A stretch of DNA of 26,897 bases from Oppiella nova (Eukaryota; Arthropoda; Arachnida; Sarcoptiformes; Oppiidae), in contig CAJPVJ010000380.1 of assembly GCA_905397405.1 (NCBI GenBank), forward strand, positions 1 through 26,897, given 5' to 3'. The position numbers and the translations under genes are program-made. Below, in pieces: positions 13,301 through 24,048 of this stretch; the stretch's first letter is position 1; each line of letters begins with the position of its first letter. The notes under the pieces were generated by a model. That model was given only the letters and a program-made list of their open reading frames with translations. It was not told the DNA's origin and ran no database searches.

Positions 13301-14628
13301 ACTATAAGTATAGACCCCGAAGACGAAAGCACGGGAAGAGGAGCTGCAGAGGCGGCCGAACACAAGGCCATAGCGACGGCATCCAAATGACCGATAATAT
13401 GGGACTTATGGCAATGTATGGCTCACAGAGCGGTGGCCATGGAGTTCATATGGACAACCGGGACAACTCGTCGATGAGTTCGCCATCCCTGGAGTACTGC
13501 GGAGTACAGACGCCGGAGTCGTCTCCACACGGAAGTCCGTTCAGCAACAGTATTGGCGAGTCTTTGATGCGAAACAACCGAATATTGGACTCATTTCGTT
13601 GCACTAATAGTAACAGCACTTCGAGTGCCGTCTCTCTCAACCCAAACCCACAGCACTCTAACCACTCGAGTGCTGTTATGTATACGAGAGATGAATGCAG
13701 TTTATCGCTGCCCAAAGACATAGCTATCGGTGCGGAATTGCACAATGAATTTGGAAATATGCCACAAACCAGTGCCTTAACTGAATCAATCAGATCCCTT
13801 CCCACGCCTGAGATGTCTCCGGTCGAGTCGCATGAGAAGGAGATGCAAAGCCATCAGATTCACTATCATAACCACATGCATAACACACCACCACAACAAC
13901 ACCTGCTCTCATACCAGACCAATATTTCGAGGCCGCTGTCCATACAAACCGATTCAACTCAAGCACACGCTATGTTTGGCCAACAAATGGCCCCCAAGTC
14001 TAGCGCTCCTATGAGTCAATTGATGTCCCGTTTTGACGGCGACTCATCGTTTCTAAGACATCTGAGTCCTCCCTATCGCCACCGAATGCCTTCCCATATC
14101 TCTAATGGTATGAATGAAGTCCAAAGCAATATATCGCACGAGTATTCATCGAGATCTATGCTTCAGCACCAGTTGGAGCAGCCGAGTGGCCAATCCCGTG
14201 CCATACCACCGAATTGGCCGCAATCGCAAACTCAACACATTCCTAACTATAACAGAGATTCGCGACAATATATGTATGAATTTGACACAAAACCAGAGCT
14301 TAAACCAAATGAGATGATGAACATTGAGAATAATTCGGTGGAAAGTCATCCAAACTATAACTACAATAATTACATGACTGTTCCGTCCCATATGAATGAC
14401 AGCCTTCTACTCGAAAGCCTTTCACAAAACAATGATTTGGATAATATGCTCATCAATAACAGCCATCACTCATCCGATCCCAATCCACAAAGCAGTCAAT
14501 GCGAGACTCAGACCAACAAACTAAGCGACTGTCACCCCCACCCCCACCACCATCTGAATCATTCCTGTGATAACAAATACAGTTCCGAATTGATTGCAGC
14601 ATTGGCTGAAACCAGAGAAATCTTGTAA
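4004..14628 (+). CDS. SoxF: SoxF-group HMG-box transcription factor (Sox7/17/18, fly Sox15 type), two exons
   Basis: Nuclear DNA-binding regulator of development. Exon 1 is 4004-4577 and exon 2 is 13208-14628; the junction is ATGCTAG|gtatgt to ctttcag|GCAAG, phase 1. The joined protein is 664 residues. The start is the ATG at 4004. The HMG box begins at about R156 with [14 protein letters not shown] and continues through [14 protein letters not shown] into exon 2 ([21 protein letters not shown], then [17 protein letters not shown]). The ending [12 protein letters not shown] and the [10 protein letters not shown] segment are typical of group F. The intron interrupts the box just after the KMLG sequence, a position known in SoxF genes. 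Flanking regions are His/Ser/Gln/Asn-rich and look disordered. I see no clear copy of the C-terminal EFxQYL beta-catenin motif of vertebrate Sox17/18; YMYEFDTK (near residue 550) is the nearest match. Unusual residues: A for D in WAKxERKR, and K for S in GKxWKAL. Confidence 0.93.
6044..6083. repeat. Compound (CT)n/(CCCT)n microsatellite
   Basis: CT units run into CCTC/CCCT units in the SoxF intron. Confidence 0.92.
7170..7208. repeat. (GATACATAC) short tandem repeat
   Basis: ATACATACG units repeated about three times in the SoxF intron. Confidence 0.75.
7306..7355. repeat. (CT)n microsatellite
   Basis: About 25 CT units with two TTT interruptions. It produces spurious Ser/Leu and Glu/Arg open frames on the two strands. 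Confidence 0.95.
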
Positions 14629-15806
14629 ACCAAATCTCCCACATTGTAAAGACTGCCAAAGTTTTTTCATAAGTTTAAAACATTGAAGCAAAATCAATTT
14701 ATATAAATATTAAATATAATCTTAATATATTATTACCGTTTATGCAATCTACGAATGAGTTTACCCCGAAGTTTATATAACTAATTGAATATCAGCCCAA
14801 TGTTTCAATTGGATTTATATGCCATTCGTTTGGTTATGATTAACGACTGGAACTAAAGTTAGTTATTCTTAAGAGTATATTCAAAGTGAATACTGTATTG
14901 CAATAAAAGGGAACATTTCAGGGTTTCACACAATTGTCATGTATTTTGAAATAATTAAATATTTGTTATGAATTTATTGTAATTAAGTAATAAATATGCA
15001 ATTTATTAGAATTTTGTGTTTTGTTGCTTCTAAACACAAAATCTGTTGAGTTATATATAAATATAAAAATTCATTTTAGATTAGTTCAGACGAGAGAAAC
15101 TATTAATAATTGAATAATTATTGTTATAACTTATAATTAAGACATACGTTCAATGTTTGTCTAAATGTTTTATTATTTAAAAACCTTAAGAGATGAATGT
15201 ATTGTAAATTGTTAAAAGATTTACAATTATTTTGCTTTTGGATAATTATTTTATTATAAGTAATATAAATTCAATATAATACTGTATACATTTATTCATA
15301 TTATTAGAAGATTAGAGCATTTTATTGATATGTGGATTGTTTTAAAACTTTTAAACATTTATTGAATTAAACATATATTTTACAATAAAAAGATTAAATT
15401 AATTTTTAATTGTTTTAATTTATTTGCTTAAATTTATTTCAATTTATTCATTAGTTTTTATTTATATATTTTATTGTGTTAGTGATAGAATCTAGAATTT
15501 TAGTATTATTTACACAAATTTATAAGACTGAATAGCTAATCAGTATAATAATTTTTTAATTGATTTAAGGTTTAATTAGTATAAAATTATATACTATAAA
15601 TATATTTATATTATAGATGTATTTATTGACTAAAGTTATAACTTATAACTATAAGCTAGTTGACAAGTACAGTATGAATGTATTAATTTAATATTGTAAG
15701 TAATTTACATTGTTGTATGTATAGATATAGGCATATAAATTCAAATCTCTTTTATATATCATAAGAATTTGAGTTGAAAATTCTTAATCTTCTAAACATT
15801 ACCAAA
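14629..15806. other. SoxF 3' UTR and AT-rich spacer
   Basis: Strongly AT-rich with no open frame of note. The first about 280 bases are probably SoxF 3' UTR, ending near the AATAAA at 14902-14907. The remainder shows no gene or repeat that I can support. Confidence 0.7.
14902..14907 (+). terminator. SoxF polyadenylation signal
   Basis: Canonical AATAAA 274 bases after the SoxF stop codon, in a TA-rich 3' region. Confidence 0.55.
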
Positions 15807-16624
15807 ATGAGTTATCTTAGAAGCCAACCATCACCCGATAATGTTCAGACAACTCCTATAAAAGCACCGATACCTCAGACACAACAGGCAGCACAACAAT
15901 CCCAAACCCCGCAGTCATCAGGGGCACCTCAACAGCCAAAAAGCGTGTCCATGCCCATCGTTGCTATTCCAGTCAACTGTCCGCCAGGACTCGAGTATCT
16001 CTTAGTTGTCGATCAATTGCTGATCAAACAAATCGTTGAAATCCTGGAAGTGTTCACAACTTTCGAGACAAATAATAGGTATGACATCCAGAACAATATG
16101 GGACAACACGTCAGTTTTGCGGACCCAGCCGTGCGTTCGAGATGTCCATCTATAGTGTCACCAAACAAGAACAGTACGTAAACAGAGCAGGTGAGTCTAC
16201 ACTCTGAACAACGACAACAACAACGGACGTCATGTACGTTCACCTCCGCGGCGGGCCTTTATAGTAGCCTGTACACCACGTCCTGACCTCAACAAACTGA
16301 CCTGTCTTCCGCATCGAGGACACGTCCGGCAATACTCTTCTCAGAATTCGTGGACCCGTTTGTACGTACAGTATATTCTTCCGAGACGTCGAATTCGAAG
16401 TCTTAGCCAAAGACAGTGACAGAAATGTGGGTAAAATCTCAAAGAAATGGTCGGGTCTTCTGAGGGAACACTTCACTGATGCAGATGTATTCGGGGTCAA
16501 CTTCCCCGGGGATCAGGACGTCAGGGCTAAGGCCTTACTAATGGCCGCAACTTTTCTCATCGATTTCATGTTCTTTGAAAAGAAAGGCAATCGAGAGAGG
16601 GATAGACCCGGAATGATGCACTGA
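15807..16624 (+). pseudogene. Phospholipid scramblase (PLSCR family), frame-broken copy
   Basis: The family moves phospholipids between membrane leaflets in response to calcium. The start at 15807 (CCAAAATGAG) opens a Pro/Gln-rich N-terminus, then the conserved block [35 protein letters not shown] and [10 protein letters not shown] (to about 16120). The frame then changes: [16 protein letters not shown] continues in another frame, and the usual acidic/CCTRNCC stretch between FA and GP is missing. A stop follows near 16206. Shifted fragments then resume: a SPP-containing piece, then RIEDTSGNTLLRIRGP and RDVEFEVL, then VGKISKKWSGLLREHFTDAD, with the calcium-binding loop (DADVFGVNFPGD) and the C-terminal membrane helix (RAKALLMAATFLIDFMFFE) intact to the stop at 16622-16624. 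At least three frame changes and the loss of both Cys-rich stretches indicate a decayed copy. Indel errors in the assembly are the alternative. AGCAG|gtgagt at about 16186-16196 could be a relict splice donor. Confidence 0.8.
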
Positions 16625-16687
16625 CACCACCACCAAGGTACTTTACAAATATATAAGCATTTGAAATGACGGGAAAACTAAATCTGC

Positions 16688-16693
16688 AATAAA
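16688..16693 (+). terminator. Polyadenylation signal after the scramblase copy
   Basis: AATAAA 64 bases after the scramblase stop. It suggests that the copy kept its 3' end. Confidence 0.45.
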
Positions 16694-16824
16694 ACTTTAT
16701 TCACAAACTAATTTACAAATACTATACAAACTTATTTACAAACCAAATAAAACTAAATGCATTTACATTTATATTGTATTTTATATATATTAGTAACTTA
16801 ATATTCGTGATTTACTATTCACAC

Positions 16825-16885
16825 ACATATTTATGATTAGTTTTTACTAAAAAAACGCGAGTACAAAAACTAATCATAAATATGT
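16825..16885. repeat. 21-bp perfect inverted repeat with 19-nt loop
   Basis: Arms at 16825-16845 and 16865-16885 are exact reverse complements and are separated by a loop containing AAAAAAACGCGAG. It would form a stable hairpin as RNA or cruciform DNA. It could be the relic of a small terminal-inverted-repeat element or a hairpin transcript. No target-site duplication is obvious. Confidence 0.8.
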
Positions 16886-17299
16886 TAACCTAACTTATCT
16901 ACTGTTAATAAAACCTGCCGAGTGTTTAGCTCTCAGTTGTTGGTATACGGCTTACCGGGTTAATAAAATCAATCATAAATCAAATATAGCACATACACTA
17001 TTTAGTGTTGTGTTCATTGTGTCTGACAATTATTATATGTCTAATAATTTATAATTTAACGCTTATTTAAAACTCGTATTGAATTAAATCTAAAATAAAT
17101 GCAGTCATTCTTATTATAAGTGTTTCCCAAATGCTATAACTTATTCATATGAAAAGTATGTTAGTTTAAAAATAGGTGTAATTCATAATTGATTGCCAAT
17201 GAAGTGCCAAAAATGGTTTCATTTGAAAAGGATTAACGGATGCGATTAAAAAAAGTGAAGAGAGATGTGATAAATGTATGAAAAGTCGGCAAAAGAGAT

Positions 17300-17381
17300 C
17301 GACGAGGATGGGATTCGAACCCACGCGGGCAGAGCCCAATGGATTAGCAGTCCATCGCCTTAACCACTCGGCCACCTCGTC
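17300..17381 (-). tRNA. tRNA-Ser(GCT)
   Basis: Reads AGY serine codons. On the minus strand the gene begins GACGAGGTGGCCGAGTGG (A box) and has the D-arm GTTAAGGC, an anticodon loop CTGCTAA with anticodon GCT in a perfect ATGGA/TCCAT stem, the long class II variable arm of serine tRNAs, the B box GGTTCGAATCC, and a 3' acceptor strand CCTCGTC pairing with the 5' GACGAGG. The discriminator is G (17300). No intron. An internal promoter is present. A TTTT Pol III terminator lies just downstream (17291-17294 as read on the minus strand). All stems look intact, so it should be functional, unlike its protein-coding neighbours. Confidence 0.97.
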
Positions 17382-17723
17382 AGGTGTCATCACAACCACT
17401 CAAACACTGTTTTACTGTTTTGTCTCATTTCACACCAACGCCGCCAACACTGCCATCGCTGCACACCAGAGGGCACTCCTCGAGCACTTCACGCTAACAG
17501 CACTTCCTTTTCCTGAAGACATATTAACCTCACATTTGTCTCATTTGTTTGGTTTGCTATTTATTGGTCTCGATTGTCACCAATTGATCCTCAGAATACC
17601 ACTTACACGGCTTCTGAGCAGCCTGCATGACATTCCCGTTCACACCGTTTGTATGGCAGGTATTCCACTGGGTTATGTTCTTCCCTTTCCTCAGTAGCTA
17701 CCGAGTCCCTTCTGCAGCAATAG

Positions 17724-17914
17724 ACCGCAAACAACGCGGTTTCGGCGGACAAACCAAACCCATCTTCAGAAAGAAGGCAAAGACCACCAAAAAGATTGTC
17801 TTAAGGATGGAGTGCTCGGAATGCAAGTACAGGAAACAGTTGCCAATCAAGAGATGCAAACACTTCGAGATCGGCGGCGACAAGAAGAGGAAGGGACAGA
17901 TGATCCAGTTTTAG
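17724..17914 (+). pseudogene. RpL36A: Ribosomal protein L36A/L44 (eL42), 3' exon only
   Basis: eL42 is a small zinc-binding protein of the 60S subunit, near the E site. The 63 residues from [20 protein letters not shown], through [20 protein letters not shown], to [20 protein letters not shown] and the final QF match the C-terminal 60% of a protein of about 105 residues. The second Cys pair of the zinc site (CSEC) and a later Cys are present. The stop is at 17912-17914, with AATAAA at 17982-17987. Homology ends abruptly at D: upstream reads PSAAI where RRY is expected. The AG just there (17722-17723) or TCTGCAG (17717) could be a splice acceptor. I found no exon for the N-terminal part with the first CxxC motif between 14.6 and 17.7 kb, with the scramblase and tRNA lying in between. 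So it is either a 5'-truncated duplicate or a real last exon with a distant first exon. Confidence 0.65.
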
Positions 17915-17981
17915 ACGTTGTGGTCGTTATCACCAATACATCACTTGTCTATCACTCTTGTACTCTATTACTATATATTTG

Positions 17982-17987
17982 AATAAA
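17982..17987 (+). terminator. Polyadenylation signal after the RpL36A exon
   Basis: AATAAA 67 bases after the RpL36A stop codon. Confidence 0.5.
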
Positions 17988-19506
<1,519 letters not shown>

Positions 19507-21229
19507 TTATCACATTGCCAGACATGTGCCCATTAGAGCTACAGAATAACTATATTATGAAACATTTATTCCTACATTAATGAGATGTCAAAGAAAACCT
19601 CAATTATATTGACAACCAATTCATTTGTATACATTAAGGGGTGATTCAATAAATACGTTGCATGTACTGTACAGTATGAATACATGATAAGAAAGTTTGG
19701 CACAGAAACATAGTAGCTAGTGGCAACTGGGGGAGGGAGGTCAAGAATTTGTCTACGTACACATTGGATCCCCTCTATAAAGTACAGTTCAATCTTTATA
19801 CTTTGAAATGAATTCAATTATAAGTGTTGTGATAAAAAAATTATAGAGAAATACAAGTTATGCACCGCTTTTCATAAGACATTAAATAGGAAATATAAGA
19901 AGTAGTAGTTATAATAAGTTAAGTAATACATAAGTAGAAAGTTATAATAATAAGCCAAAGTGAGTGTGCGATGTACTCCCTGTCCCACTAACCTAACTAA
20001 CTGGTGATTGAAGCGCATTATTATTGACCACTTATATGAGCGAATCGTATATGAAATGTGAAACAATTGTTTTCAGGTTTGGTTTGCGCTTCACGTGAAT
20101 CTCGTTTGATTTCAATGTCTTTTAAGCGGGTGTTAAGTAAAGAGTTACGAAAATTCAAGAATCGTTTGCATTGAGAGTTGTAGAGAAAGCTTCAAATATG
20201 AGCTCCAAATGAGTTCAAAACAATATAAATAGTGGGGGAAGTGGGGGCGTTAGGGTTGGCACTCATTGTAGGCAACACTTGATTAGTGAAGCGAAATAGG
20301 AATCAATAAATATGGACACAAATTATTGAAGAGGAGGACATACCAAGTGATACACAACTCACACACCAATAGAGTTTATATAAAGTATTCAATTGTCATA
20401 CAGTCATACAGTTAATGCATTTTAAATGATTATAATTTATATAAAAGATTGCATATTATGCAGTTGTGATTGAATGGAAAATAATGGGGAAATTTGTGGA
20501 TTAATTGGAAGTAGTTATGGATGTTATGGATGTACTTCTGATACTTCTGGGAAGCAATAAAAATGGAGGAACAGGTGTCTCACTCTCAAGGACTCAACGA
20601 TCTATCAGTCCTTTTAAATCCATTTAAAGCTGCGCTCGACTTCTCAATCACTCCAATACTATAGCTTATTATGAAATTCACTAAAATATCAATACTTTCA
20701 AAACATTGACAGAGAAATGCAATTATGAATCCGTAGTTTAAAAGTTGCGAAATATTTGAGAGCGAGAGTTATAAGGGTTTCCATTTATTCATGTCATGAA
20801 GTCATCATTAATATCATATTTAGGGCTATAATGTTATAATGGGTTTGAGATTAAGTTTGGGTTAAATTAGTTTTTTAGTTCACTATTCGTTTCCTTTCAA
20901 TCAACCATTTTCTCGTTTTAAATCTTATATCAAAATAATAAAAATGTTTCTTTAAATCAAACAATCATTTGAATGGTTTGCAGAGATTAGACACAAAACC
21001 ATTGAAGCCTTAAGACTACAGTCCAGTGAACAATGAGTTCGTTATAACAGTATATAATTGATCTGAAAATCAAATCCAATATAATTGACTGCAATATTAG
21101 ATTTGCAATACTTTTGACACAATATTTACTATAAATAAGTCATTTGAATATAACTTAACTCTTAAAAGACATGATAATAGAGATTGAGATCAACTGTAAT
21201 GACAATGAATGATACAAATGGATGCAAAC
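19507..21229. other. Spacer, no supported gene
   Basis: AT-rich, with no open frame of recognisable character. Around 20224-20265 a TATAAATA followed by a G-rich stretch and TCATTG resembles a core promoter, but no credible coding sequence follows. A 34-codon frame at 20563-20667 has no recognisable motif. Confidence 0.6.
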
Positions 21230-21404
21230 CTTCGTGCAGTTCATGGGTCACCACAACACACGGGTCTTCGGCACCGCTCGCATCCATGTCCTCATTGTCC
21301 TCCTTGTCGTCCATCACTTCCTCCACAGACACTGATTTGTGATCATTGGGCCGACCCTTAGGTCTCTTGAAGCCTGATGTGGACGGGGTGTCCATCCCTT
21401 GCAT
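21230..21404 (-). CDS. Unidentified exon with AT-hook-like motif
   Basis: I do not recognise the family. On the minus strand from the ATG at 21404 (a second at 21395, MDTPSTSG) it reads MQGMDTPSTSGFKRPKGRPN, then DHKSVSVEEVMDDKEDNEDM and DASGAEDPCVVVTHELHEG. KRPKGRP resembles an AT-hook (core R/K-GRP), followed by an acidic stretch rich in D and E. This composition suggests a nuclear or chromatin protein. GC content and codon pattern stand out from the AT-rich surroundings. A GAAG|gtttgc at 21230/21229 could be a donor, and TAAG|TGGTGG at 21416 an acceptor for a longer exon. It could be the first coding exon of a minus-strand gene divergent from CCDC97 (about 565 bp apart), or an exon of a gene reaching in from elsewhere. 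No partner exon was found to the left in the window. Confidence 0.45.
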
Positions 21405-21968
21405 CCCTTTCCACCACTTATTTATATAAACTCTAATATATCTCACAATCAATATTTAACTCAATTATAAAACTATTTAATGATTTAATTTGCATTTCAT
21501 TTATGACTTCATTATTTAAATAAATCATTAATTCATAACAATTTAAACCCAAAACCAATAGCTTTGGTGCACTTTAAGTGCTATAAACACTTTGAATGCA
21601 AACAAATAATTAAATTACGTATAACTGTATCATTGAATGAGTGTTTGATTGTCTGCAAAAGTATGGACTGAAATGAATTGAATACTAAATAATAATAATA
21701 ATAATAATAAATGTTGATTACAATTGCAATGAATTAAATGTTTGCCAAACAGTGTCAACATGTTTGCCATCTCTCTATCACTACATACTGTATCACAACA
21801 GACATGGCCTTCACTACATTCACTGCCCCTCCGCCACAACACGTGCTTCACTGCATTGCATACACACCGCACGCATCCATACAAACAAACAAACATTCAT
21901 TCATTGATTCAATTGTAACGACAATTGACTTTCAAATCAATTATTGCTTTCATTAAAGCATTGGTCCA
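21405..21968. other. Spacer between the divergent exon and CCDC97
   Basis: AT-rich and contains a TAA microsatellite. The last about 200 bases are richer in C (runs of CACAAC/ACAC) and probably include the CCDC97 promoter and leader. No clear TATA box or initiator. Confidence 0.5.
21687..21711. repeat. (AAT)n microsatellite
   Basis: Eight tandem AAT units. Confidence 0.93.
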
Positions 21969-22781
21969 ATGGATGGGACCATTGAGACCAATGATGGACA
22001 CACTTTGGATCCACTCATTAATGGCATGTTTGACAAAATCGCAAACAATACAAACGCTTTCTTTAAAAGTCAACAGATAGACGACACGGATCTGACGTTT
22101 GATGAGAAGCGAGTTATTGTCCAAAAGATATTCATTGATAATAAGGAAGTGTTTCTTCAGAGGTATGGCAACCACTTGTCCGAAGAGGATCTCAAGTGTT
22201 TCGATGACTTCAGAGACAACTTAACCGTCGATTGTCTGCTAAAAAGATTTACAAATAGTTTGAAGAAAAGGAAAACAATTGTGAAGAACAGGAGGTTTGA
22301 AGCGATGAAGAGACTCCTCAAAAGTGGACAGTATTTCAGTGACAGTCAAATGCAAACTAGAAATCCTGTGCTTTTTGATCAAATGATTGGACAGCATATG
22401 ACTGAAGAGGAGAAGACATATCTGACGACTGAAAAGTATCCACAGAATCAACAAAACTATACCTTCTCTTCATTTCTTTTGCAACAAATGGACAAAAGTG
22501 AGGAACAAATGAAATATGAATCCCACGAAACGGAAGAATTCGATTCAGAAGACAGTGATTCTGAGAGTGGAGAAGACATTGAGTCCAATAAGTGTCAGTT
22601 GGAAGACAACGAGAAACTCAGACTTCGAGAAGAGTTCATTAAAATAATGTCCGAACAGTTCCTCTCCGGAAAGGATTCAGAGTTTTATGATTACAATGAA
22701 TGCGATAACGACTCGAATTTAGATTTCAATGAAATCACAGACAGGGATGAAGAGGACCGGTATTTCGATGAAGACGACTAA
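21969..22781 (+). CDS. CCDC97: CCDC97 (DUF2052) homologue, single exon
   Basis: Complete 270-residue protein starting at the ATG at 21969 and ending TAA at 22779-22781. The family signature is present: FDEKRVIVQKIFIDNKEVFL and QRYGNHLSEEDLKCF at 44-78; NRRFEAMKRLLKSGQYFSDS, QMQTRNPVLFDQMIGQHMTE at about 107-147; a long acidic linker (residues 185-206); and the C-terminal block LREEFIKIMSEQFLSGKDSE ... DFNEI..RDEEDRYFDEDD. These blocks match vertebrate CCDC97 closely in order and spacing. The vertebrate protein is somewhat longer at the N-terminus. Mammalian CCDC97 has been reported among proteins copurifying with the SF3b part of the U2 snRNP, so a nuclear splicing-related role is likely but not shown here. 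It is intronless in this genome. No frame damage, so I take it as functional. Confidence 0.92.
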   Translation: MDGTIETNDGHTLDPLINGMFDKIANNTNAFFKSQQIDDTDLTFDEKRVIVQKIFIDNKEVFLQRYGNHLSEEDLKCFDDFRDNLTVDCLLKRFTNSLKKRKTIVKNRRFEAMKRLLKSGQYFSDSQMQTRNPVLFDQMIGQHMTEEEKTYLTTEKYPQNQQNYTFSSFLLQQMDKSEEQMKYESHETEEFDSEDSDSESGEDIESNKCQLEDNEKLRLREEFIKIMSEQFLSGKDSEFYDYNECDNDSNLDFNEITDRDEEDRYFDEDD

Positions 22782-23523
22782 TCAGAAATTATTTTAATCG
22801 TGTCATAATCTTACCTTACTCATTCACTTGTAATTTTTGTAAATATTATTTTGAATATATTCCTAAATACTGTATTATAATATTGTATAGATTAACGAAA
22901 ATGATTGTTCTTTTATATTTTCAAACCTATTGATTATCATGATCTTACAATTAGTCAATAGTTTAAATGAGCACACATTCATGAATTTCAAATTCATTTG
23001 TATTCAATCATGAATTTGTATTTAAATTCAGTAATGAGAACTTGAAAACGGACACTAAACCAGAATAATATATAATTCATTATTCATTATACGGTAATTA
23101 GAAGATGTTTATTAAATAAGTTAATTGAAACAAAAATATCAATACATTTAAAATATGAGACATTTGTGCACCACTGCAGACCAAGAGAATGTAGGGCACT
23201 GTCGCCAAAGAACTGTCCACTCAGTTGGTCCAGTATATACAGTACATTCATGGATTTCATTTACGGTACAAAATATTTCATAAAAATAATACATTCAATG
23301 TAAATAAGACAATAAAAATTCAATTACTTTAGTACCGGTAGAATAATACCGAATAAAACTTGTCATCAAATTCTGTCTCCCTTTCAATAGTGTAATGACC
23401 GGTAATACAGTTGTATTAAAAAGCGCATACAAAGCAAGAAGTGGTCGAAATGTATTTTGGCTAAGAATTTTCAAAAGTCAATGAGAAATGAGGGGTGACT
23501 TCCGTTTTACTAAATTATATATA
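22782..23523. other. CCDC97 3' region and AT-rich spacer
   Basis: No gene. A variant polyadenylation hexamer (AATATA, about 22853) is the only candidate end signal for CCDC97. The block 23330-23410 holds TACCGGTA and related CCGGTA words. Confidence 0.55.
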
Positions 23524-24048
23524 TATACCGGTATTTTTATAATGATTGTAATGTTTTTGAGAATCGTAAAAATAAGCAATAAATCCATTTGCTATAACTT
23601 ATTCTGGTTGACAGCAATGATGATGTGATACTGTCTCAGAATATGTTATCCAAATGTAAAGACTTTCAATTTCTACGATAAAGTTGTTTTAGATGAGCCC
23701 AAATCCACAATTTATAGTTATATTATTTGTAAATGAATGAAAGTAGTGACAACACGACAGTGTTTACCACTACAGTAATTGTAATATAATGTGAATCAAT
23801 CACTACTTCTTGGGGGTGTGGTATTCTTCTATGCATAGATGGCAACTCCAAGAGCCCTCAGGAGGTTCTGTTAATACAGTTACCGGTATATTAATATTTG
23901 AAATTTCCAATCATTTATTGAATACTGTACTCAACACATCAATTAAATAAGGCTTACCTGAGAGTGGAGGTGAGAGACAGTACATATGATAACCTCGATC
24001 GCAATCATCGCAAAATAATAATTGATCCTAAATGAGAACAAATGGTTA
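23524..24048. repeat. Tandem duplication, copy A (about 525 bp)
   Basis: Begins TATACCGGTATTTTT and ends AATGGTTA. It is collinear with 24049-24578 and nearly identical. Differences seen: two small indels (near 23655 and 23713, +1 and +4 in copy B) and about three substitutions (near 23770, 23793 and 23918). It contains the two PHD2 exons of the DPF gene. Confidence 0.95.
23803..24027 (-). pseudogene. Duplicate pair of DPF terminal exons (copy A)
   Basis: Exon 24027-23958 (70 bases, acceptor ttag, donor gtaagcc) encodes [20 protein letters not shown] and PLS. Exon 23867-23803 (acceptor taacag) encodes [20 protein letters not shown] and a final K, then TAG. Both are identical, base for base, to the exons at 24557-24488 and 24397-24333, and all splice sites are intact. 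They lie downstream of the stop codon in copy B. They would be used only if copy B's last exon is skipped, giving the same protein with another 3' UTR; otherwise they are untranslated or silent. Using both 70-base exons together would break the frame. I label it a pseudogene for want of a better type: nothing in it is damaged. Confidence 0.85.

Noticed and set aside
17278-17697. 139-codon plus-strand frame upstream of the RpL36A piece
   Set aside because: It reads through the antisense of tRNA-Ser and has no domain character; an artefact of the GC-richer tRNA.
20224-20315. TATAAATA, G-rich stretch and TCATTG resembling a core promoter
   Set aside because: TATA-to-initiator spacing is about 41 bases, longer than usual, and no credible coding sequence follows.
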